NCBI GenBank assembly: GCA_963082875.1
Contig: OY720101.1
Location: 8,742,001 to 8,806,000, forward strand
Direction of reading: 5' to 3'
DNA: 64,000 nt
Origin: Corella eumyota
Lineage: Eukaryota > Chordata > Ascidiacea > Phlebobranchia > Corellidae
The translations under genes were made by a program, and so were the position numbers. Below, in pieces: positions 52,041 through 64,000 of the stretch. Position 1 is the first letter of the stretch. Each line of letters opens with the position of its first letter. The notes under the pieces are model-generated. The model made no database searches, was not told the DNA's origin, and saw only the letters and a list, made by a program, of their open reading frames with translations.

Positions 52041-52870
52041 GCTTTTGCATCCTTTCATGTCTTGCATAAAACCAGCAATTTTTTTTGAAAACTTTACATC
52101 ATGTAACAAACAAGCATTTTAAAAGGAAATCTATTTCCTGTTTTAACCTATAAAAGACTTTACATTTAGAAGCAAATATAACAAGATTTTTTGAATAAAG
52201 TAACAAGTAACTTACTTAAAGGTACGTATGTCGTTGGTTAATATGCATATTTTTGTGTTACGTTTTATTTTAATAAGACTTCGTAATTTATATTTTTCTA
52301 CTAACTTTTTAACATGGAAAATAAATTTTAGATTAAATCATAAAAATTAAAATCGCATGCATGATATTTCTTTTTTTACTGGTTGAAAGTGAAGCATCAT
52401 TCCGTACTTTTCTTGGAAAAGAGCCTAATAGATATGAAAACCAGTTTTGTTGCTTAGATATAGCAGTCTGTTTCAACAAAATAGAGAGTAGAGGATGTAG
52501 CTATTGCGATGGAAATGCTCCCGGTAAGATGTGGTTTATTTTATTAAAAAAATGTTTTTGTTATAAACATTTAAATTAAATATACATAGGCCTTATGTGA
52601 AAATTTAAAAAAATGTGAAAATTAGCAAAAATGTTTACTTTAATTTAAAATAAATATAAATAAAAACCAATTTAACATTATTTTTTTATTTTATATCTTA
52701 ACTTAAAATTCTTGAAAATAAAAGTTCAATTTTTTAGCTTTTTTTCCAAATAATGACCATGGGTCTAACTATACATTTCATTCAAGCAATTAAGATTATA
52801 TTATTAGCTTGTGATCTTAATATACATAAAACAAATTTATGGGTAAAATATTACACAGAACTGTTGCAAC
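52041..52870 (+). repeat. Inverted-duplication arm, proximal part
   Basis: Aligns with the reverse complement of about 54890-55955, including the promoter-like stretch (CTATTTCCTGTTTTAACCTATAAAAGACT), a peptide-gene first exon and downstream AT-rich sequence ending near TTATATTATTAGCTTGTGATC. The segment holding the second coding part in the other arm is absent here. Confidence 0.75.
52346..52526 (+). pseudogene. Decayed copy of a cysteine-rich secreted peptide gene
   Basis: Clearly related to the first exon of the gene at 55276-55669: both share FLFLLVESEA, FCCLDIA and KIESRGCSYCDGNA. It appears broken in at least two ways and lacks the second coding part found in the partner, so a full peptide is unlikely. 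The donor-like end of the exon is still recognisable. It lies in the arm of the inverted duplication that was also hit by the LTR retrotransposon. Downstream to 53.4 kb I see no other gene. Confidence 0.6.
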
Positions 52871-53447
52871 AAAAAAATGTAATCGTAACGTTTAGGTGGC
52901 GATTAAATAAAGGTTTTAAATGTAAAAAACCTTTACCCTATACTATTTATTAAAACGAGATGACTTCTCTAATTTAGTAAAAGCCTGGGTACTCCACTTT
53001 AAACTATCAAAAGTTTATTGTTTTTTCCGCAAATGTAAATGTTTAGAAAATGTTTAAGTTTTTCTGCGAGGTTAAATACTTAGAAATATGTCGCTATTGG
53101 CCTAATGGCGAATAGTGTGGTAATGATGCGACTTATATCCAAATGTAGTCCGCTTTCAGGACCGTTATACCACACTATCGAACTTCTGTTTTTAACATTT
53201 TTTTTTCAAAAATTAAAAAAAAAGTAATAATATTAATACAGCTTACAGCGGCACTAATGGTTAAAGACAGCAGTTAATTTTAGGTTTTTACGTATTTGTT
53301 ATCACTTAACGCAAAAGTTGTGAAATTATAATAAGTTTAAAAAATTAAATAAACAACAAAAAAAATTATAAAATTTAATTCGATAATTTAAGTATTAAAC
53401 AACTTTAACCAGTTAAACGGCAAAAGTATGCACTACTATTATATTTA

Positions 53448-53655
53448 GCATTAGCCCCTGAGTAAAATAAACCTTAACAATATAAATTTGGCATTAGCTC
53501 CCAAGTAAACTTAAACCTTAACAATATAAATCTTGCATTAGCCATTAATAAACTTAAAACTTAACAATAATAATCTAGCATTAGCCTTACGTAAACTTAA
53601 ACCTTAACAATATGAATTTAGCATTAGCTCTTAAGTAAACATAAAAATTTTCTTA
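53448..53655 (+). repeat. 43 bp tandem repeat, five units
   Basis: GCATTAGC starts at 53448, 53491, 53535, 53578 and 53621, each followed by a variant of TAAACTTAAACCTTAACAATATAAAT. Units are AT-rich and diverged, with no coding potential. Confidence 0.85.
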
Positions 53656-54239
53656 GTCGACTTTAAAACAAAGTCGACATTTTTGCGACAATCATAGCCT
53701 TCAATTTATATCAAATAAATTTACCTATAATCAAAATTCTTGTTTGAGTGCATATTTAAAGTTTAAAAAATACTAGCTAGTTTTGTAACTCAGATTACCT
53801 GTTAGTAAACATAATTAAACCTCTTCATTTAAGGTAGTTAATATAATTATTCTAAGCCTAAATAAAAGGAACAGTTTTGTTAGAAGTTTATCTTTGATAT
53901 TGAGGGCATAGCTATAAATTAAAAAAAGTAACAGCTTAAAAATTTAAAGATTCGTTTAAATGTATAAATTTTAGCTAATTTTTTTTATTAAAAATAATTG
54001 ATTATATTAAAAACTTTAATTTAGCCTTTTTTTAATTTTCTAAAAACTGCTACAAAAATGCTGTTTTTTATTTATTGTAGGCTATAAATGTTTTAGTACA
54101 TTATGACACATACAATAATTTAACATTTATCTTTACTGGCAAAAGCGGGACCCACAAAGTGAAGATCAATTTGTCATACTAGTTTTTTTATATTTAACGT
54201 ATTTTTAGAGTAAAATTTAAATAACATAGTTTTCAAATA

Positions 54240-54850
54240 TTTTTTTCAAATTTAAATATTTTTTTGCGTTTAGTTTGTTTTAATCTGTCGCTCTGTTTAA
54301 GTTTAGCGCCTCAAAAATTATTAAAATGACGTGGCCTAATGAATTATTTGAATAAAAATTTAATAAACGTTAATTTCTAGTAAAAAAATAAGTGAAAAAC
54401 TATTTAATTTAACCTTTACAAAATTATTTGATTTTAAATACAAAAATTTAAAAAATCTGTTGTTTAAAATAAATTTTTGCTTTGGCCAAGCGAACCTATA
54501 GCAAAATATTTAACTTAGACTTAAACCAAACTAAGGATTTTATCTATAGGACAACAAAAAGCTTTATTTTTGGCTCAACTAAGGCTTAAGATTTTGATGT
54601 CTAACCTACAGTTGAAAAAAATATATAAGGGATGCCTTCCAGGGTCATTGGAAAGCCAACCGCTTCTCCGTATGTGGATATTCATTGGTTTTATAAGTGA
54701 TAAGTTTGTAGTGACTTTATGCCAATCATTAGCTTTGATCGTGTTTGCTTTATTGTCGAATTACCTACGCTACAGCAGCAATTGTTTTTTTCCTGATTTT
54801 AGCCTAAGTTTTTTTTTCCTAAGGTACCATTTTCTTTCCTAAGGTACCAT
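54240..54850 (+). repeat. Direct segmental duplicate, copy 2
   Basis: Partner of 46300-46860 in the same orientation. It contains a small internal tandem CTAAGGTACCATTT (54820-54852). Confidence 0.65.
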
Positions 54851-54889
54851 TTAACAGTGGAAAAAGAGTAACCTTTTTTTACCAGCAAA

Positions 54890-56290
54890 CCATTCTGTTC
54901 AACATTTTACCCATAAATTTGTTTTTTTAAGTATATTTAGATCACAAGCTAATAATATAATCTTGATTACTTAAATGGATTGTATAGTTATGGTTATTAT
55001 TTGAAAAAACAAGAAAACCTAAAATATTAAACTTTGTTTTCAAGAATTTAAAGTAAAAAAAAAAAATAATGTTGATTTGGTTGTTAAATATATTTATTTT
55101 AAACTATAGTAACCGTTTTTGCTAACTTTCAGAAGCGCTAAATAAACTACATTTTTCTGATTAATTAATATTTTTAATAGTTTTTTCTTAAAACTGTAGT
55201 TTAGTTTAGCTATAAAAATCACCCTTTTTTAGGCCAACATTTATTAAAGGCTTTAATTGTTTACAACTTGTTTTACTAATAAAAGTCACAAACGCTGCAT
55301 CGCTTCTCACAACTCTTAAAATAAGTTCGAGCACAGTAGTTGTAGCAGTTTACTTTATCCAAAGATCCTGAAATATAATTTTAGTAATTTTAATAAGTGT
55401 TGCAGCACTAAATTGACAGATATGGGTTAGGTCTATGTATATTTATTTTTAATGTTGATAACAAAAATTTTTTTTAACAAAATAAACTACATTTTACCGG
55501 CAGCATTTCCGTCGCAATAACTACATCCTCTACTCTCTATTTTATTTGCACAGGTAGCTATATCCAAGCAACAAAACACCGCATTATAATCAGGCTCACG
55601 ACGATAACTACCGAAGAATGCTTCACTTTCAACCAGTAAGAAAAGGAATATCATGCATGCGATTTTCATTTTTATGACTTAATCTAAAATTTATTTTCCA
55701 TGTTAAAAAGTTAGTAGAAAAATTTAACTTACCAAGTCTTATAAAAAAAAAGTAACACAAAAATATGCATATTAACCAACGACATACGTACCTTAAAGTA
55801 GGTTACTTCAAAAAATCTTGTTATATTTGCTTCTAAATGCTCAGTCTTTTATAGGTTAAAACAGGAAATAGATTTCTTTAAAATTTTTGCTTGTTAATGA
55901 TGTAAAGTTTTTATAGAAATTTCTGGTTTACGTATGGTTTGTTATGTCATAAAAAACACTGTAAGATAAAAAGATGAGTTTATTAAAGGATACAAACTTA
56001 ATTAATCTAGAGTTTTGCACGTATAATCTTTTGATGTATGTGCATACTGTAAATAAAAGAAATAATTTTGTGTAAAACATACCTTAGCATCATATTGTTG
56101 AATTATGACAAACAACTGTTCTGTTTTTTATTAAAATTAAGTTAATTTGTTTGAAACTTTGTTACCATCAGATAAAAATTCTAGATTTAAAAAGTATGTT
56201 TTAGGGAACAAATGCTTCTTTTAAAACACTATTAATTGTTGTAAGGCCAAACCAATAATAATCTGCTTTCGATATATTATTGTCTCCACC
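54890..56290 (-). repeat. Inverted-duplication arm carrying the intact peptide gene
   Basis: Reverse-complement partner of 52041-52870 plus 47240-47375. About 200 bp near 55955-56165 has no counterpart in the other arm, where the LTR retrotransposon now sits. Confidence 0.65.
55276..55669 (-). CDS. Small cysteine-rich secreted peptide
   Basis: Exons 55669-55498 and 55367-55276, phase-1 intron, about 87 residues. MKIACMIFLFLLVESEA is the signal peptide, and the mature peptide of about 70 residues has ten cysteines. They appear as FCCLDIATC, RGCSYC, NCYNYC and SCEKRCSVCDFY, which ends the protein. A TATAAAAGACT TATA box lies upstream and is conserved in the decayed copy at 52.3 kb. Its Cys spacing differs from the three larger cysteine-rich proteins at 25-30 kb, so it is a separate family. 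A secreted disulfide-rich effector is likely, but the target is unknown. Confidence 0.7.
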
Positions 56291-56796
56291 AGTTTTTGAT
56301 ACGCGTTGTGGTTCCAATTTCTCTCAAAACCATCTAATGTTAAATTTTCTCTTAAATTATCATAGAAGAATAGTTTTTTTGCAAAGTCAAATACTTAGGA
56401 ATCTGTCGCTAGGCCTATTAGTAAATAGTGTGGCACTGGTGCGGTAAACCGAATTAATTGTACATCAAATAAATTCAGTTTAATTTCCTTCACTTCAATA
56501 GGTTATATTGTAGAACAATGAAAATACAGATAAACAATGTCACAACAAAGACGTTTATGGTAGTAAAAATTTGGTCTTTACACAGTCAAAATCTCAATTT
56601 TTTAAAATATTAATAGAAACACATGTGCAATTTGGTTTTTAAAAAATTAAATGGTTTTCTATAAAAAAACTTAAGAAAAAAATATTTTTTAACAATTTTA
56701 ATAAAATTGTACTCAGATGTTGTCAAGGTGTTTTAATATTTTTTTATACATATTTTATATATATATATATAAATATATATAAATAAATATATATAT

Positions 56797-57047
56797 ATCT
56801 ATTTTCGATGTGAAAGCTTTACGATCTAAGCATAGAGTACCATTCGTTCCCCCAGACCAGTCTCGAGTTGCAGTTTGGGATATGATAGATTTTAATTGGC
56901 CGATAATTAACCAGCTTAATAAGTATTTGTTTAGCAGGAGTTTATACCGTTTATAGCATCTTACTTTAGGGTGTTACAGTATGAAAGCTGTTGGGATTAT
57001 ACTTAGGACCTTATGTAGTAAAGCGAAATGTTCTGATCACTAAAACG
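56797..57047 (-). mobile_element. tRNA-headed SINE, diverged
   Basis: Old minus-strand copy with a recognisable tail (TCTATTTTCGATGTG), body and B-box-like part, and a worn head. An (AT)n run precedes it. Confidence 0.7.
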
Positions 57048-57361
57048 CACTTGCATACTTAAAAATGTGCAAAAAAATTTACATAGCTGAAAAGTTTTTT
57101 GCTAACTACAATTGTATCCCATGCAATCTCAGTGGAAAACCCAATATTTAATCTTAAAAAATAACAACATGTAAAAAAAATCCAGTTTTTGTTAAGGAAA
57201 AACACGTAATTAATTTTTATTTCTAAAGTGATTATTTCTTTTTTACAAAAAAGTTTTTGAATTATTAATTTCTTGTAAATTTTTTTTTCATTTTAAAATG
57301 TTGCCATGTAATAATAAATTTACAATGTTTTAGTTTAAAAATCTGCCAAATTAAAAAAATA

Positions 57362-57510
57362 TAAAAATTAATTTTCAATTTGGTTGACAAAATTGACCAT
57401 GTACAAATTAAACTAAAAAAACAGTGTTATAGTTACAAGCACTTACTTTTTGCAACGATTACATTTTTTATTTAAACTTTAATTTAACCGATCATAACAC
57501 AATAAACGGT
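57362..57510 (+). repeat. Inverted repeat, left arm
   Basis: Aligns with the reverse complement of 58495-58655: shared AATTTTCAATTT, GTTACAAGCACTTACT/GCTACAAGCACTTACT and TTTAATTTAACCGATCA. The two arms enclose about 1 kb of AT-rich sequence with no gene. A separate direct repeat pairs 57064-57175 with 58200-58312 (CAATTGTATCC, GGAAAACCCAA/GGAAATCCAAC). Confidence 0.65.
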
Positions 57511-58494
57511 AAGACGTTTAGAAAAACCAGTTCTTTGGTAATTTTTAAGAATATTTTAAAAATAAATTGTTAAAATTTACTAAATTAATATATAAAACTT
57601 AACTATGCTAATTTATGTAACCACTCTACAAAGGCTACTCAAAATTACTTTTAATATGTAAAAAATATATTGCATGCCTTTATTAACTTGTGGATTGCTT
57701 TATAAACTTGTTTGGTCTTTAGTGTTCTGCCTTTTTTTAAACGTTAAACCAGGAAATGAACTTTCCTTACAAAAATTTTTGTCACATTTTGTCAATGTCT
57801 AGTTTAAACATTGGACTTTTCATACAGGTTTAATATAAAACAAACTCAATCCTATTTTTCCAGCCATGATTAAAGAGCTTTGCAAATTGTTGAGCAAATA
57901 GAATTTTTGGTAAACTCAAAATGGAACATTTGTAGTTTACGGTTCTCCAACATTTTGGCAAATTTGGCGATGACCGTAAAGTTAACGAGGTTGTCCAATG
58001 TTTGTGCTGTAAATTACAAAAAATTTAACAAAAATCGAAAATATGTAAATGAAAATAAAATAACGTTAGGGTATAACATCTTGACTTGGTGTTATGGTTT
58101 TAAGAAAATATTGTGCTCCCTTTTTATCAATTTCTTTAAAAATATATTAAGGCATTGATGCAAAAAAAGAAAAGTTTTGTTTACATCGAAAAAGACATGT
58201 TTACTCAACAATATGCAAAAAATTACCCAAGCTGTCAAATTTTTAAATAATTGCAATTGTATCCTATCAAGCTAAATGGGAAATCCAACAATTAATTTAA
58301 AAACATGACACGTGTAACAAAACTTTTAGTAAGCTGCAAACACGGCAACTGTATACACAACTGTTGTGATTGAGTTTTGTTTATTAAATACATTTTACAT
58401 GTTATTTTTGTAATACATTTAATATCACTACAAAACAGGTTTTTTTAATCGCCCCACCGTTTGCTGCTATAGCTCTTATACTAATATTGATTAT

Positions 58495-58655
58495 TATTTA
58501 TTGTTTTGTGATCGGTTAAATTAATGCTTGGATAAAGAATGTAATTATTTCAATAGTAAGTGCTTGTAGCTATCACAATATTTTTTTGATTTAGTTTGTA
58601 GCCTACATGGTGTACAACTTTGTCAATTAAATTGAAAATCAATTTTTATATTATT
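58495..58655 (-). repeat. Inverted repeat, right arm
   Basis: Partner of 57362-57510. Conservation of an ACTTACT that reads AGTAAGT on the other strand could be a shared splice donor, but no convincing exon is visible beside it. Confidence 0.6.
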
Positions 58656-58934
58656 TAAATCTGGCAAATTTTCTCCGGAACCTTAATTTTAGATCGCAAA
58701 TTTCGAATCAAATAAAACAAAAGTTTGTTATAACATCTGCGCAAACCTAGGAGCCTAAAAGTTGACTATGGTTTCTGCACAGTATTCAGTATTCAAACTG
58801 AAACAATGTAAATGTACTTATACGATTTTTTTCTTTTTCATCTTAAGGTGATAGGTTTTTATATTTTTTTTTGGAAAGGGGTGTGTAAATATGACGCGAT
58901 TAAGCTATCCGTAAACGCAAGGCCTAAAAGCAAA

Positions 58935-59025
58935 AAATGTGGCGTTGGCGCGGCTCAAACCCGAAACCTCTTGGCTCGTAGTCCGCTGCTATGACCGCTT
59001 AAGCACACTACCGAGCAAAATTGTG
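58935..59025 (-). other. tRNA-like sequence, different from the SINE family
   Basis: The minus strand contains GCTCGGTAGTGTGCTTAAGC and a B-box-like GGTTTCGGGTTTGAGCC at tRNA-like distance. I could not fold a full cloverleaf with a matching acceptor stem, so a tRNA pseudogene or the head of another SINE family is more likely than a working tRNA. A tail fragment of the common SINE family (59049-59115) follows on the plus strand. Confidence 0.35.
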
Positions 59026-59225
59026 TTTTTGTCTTTTTATCAGGTTATAGTAACTAATACTCAATGTTTAGGCCGTGCATTCAACACTTCCACATCGAGG
59101 ATAAGGATATATACGAAAAAAAAACAAACAATTAACAAAATCATTGTAGCAAAACGGAAGGGGAATAACCTTATTAATATAGAAAAAAATAAATAAGTTT
59201 ATTTGATTAAAATAAGATTTTTTAA

Positions 59226-64000
<4,775 letters not shown>

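Noticed and set aside
56740-56800. AT-rich run considered as a replication or matrix-attachment element
   Set aside because: It is a simple (AT)n repeat beside a SINE tail with no further structure.
57880-58158. 92-codon plus-strand frame
   Set aside because: Low complexity with no homologue, signal peptide or partner exon. It lies between the arms of a repeat.

Overview
The window is intron-rich, AT-rich chordate DNA, most likely from a tunicate of the Ciona intestinalis group. Three things point there: compact genes with many short introns that encode clear chordate orthologues (AGTPBP1, MDP1, ALDH1A, WDR13); about eighteen copies of one tRNA-headed SINE family; and a perfect 16/16 match to the Ciona trans-splicing spliced leader inside an LTR retrotransposon. 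Exons were placed by hand from splice signals, reading phase and remembered vertebrate homologues. No search was run.

Layout. 1-11,133 (minus): the 5' 22 coding exons of a cytosolic carboxypeptidase AGTPBP1/CCP1 gene, running off the left edge. 11.1-13.3 kb: SINEs. 13,280-16,678 (minus): a six-exon type II membrane protein of the SGNH/PC-esterase type. 16.7-22.4 kb: a repeat-dense block with a roughly 240-270 bp tandem repeat, a SINE, a six-unit 179 bp array, a 240 bp palindromic MITE and a 2.05 kb transposon-like element with perfect 72 bp terminal inverted repeats that carries a spliced, unidentified ORF. 22,431-24,122 (plus): magnesium-dependent phosphatase MDP1. 25.4-29.9 kb (minus): three tandem two-exon genes for small secreted cysteine-rich, cationic proteins that look like one unnamed family. 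32.7-33.8 kb (plus): a seven-helix receptor-like gene with one in-frame stop ahead of helix 1. 34.5-45.7 kb (plus): two tandem 13-exon ALDH1A genes of identical exon architecture with mosaic exon identity. 47.4-52.0 kb (minus): an LTR retrotransposon with integrase upstream of reverse transcriptase (Gmr1-like order). 52-56.3 kb: an inverted duplication with one good and one decayed copy of another small cysteine-rich secreted peptide gene. 59,226 to the right edge (plus): the first nine exons of WDR13, followed by a 49 bp minisatellite that leaves the window.

The host genes look functionally unrelated to each other (tubulin deglutamylation, dephosphorylation, retinoid oxidation, WD-repeat scaffold). 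What ties the window together is local duplication: three cysteine-rich genes, two ALDH1A genes and an inverted peptide-gene pair, amid SINE and MITE activity. The most surprising single observation is the spliced-leader sequence, followed by a GT donor, in both LTRs of the retrotransposon.
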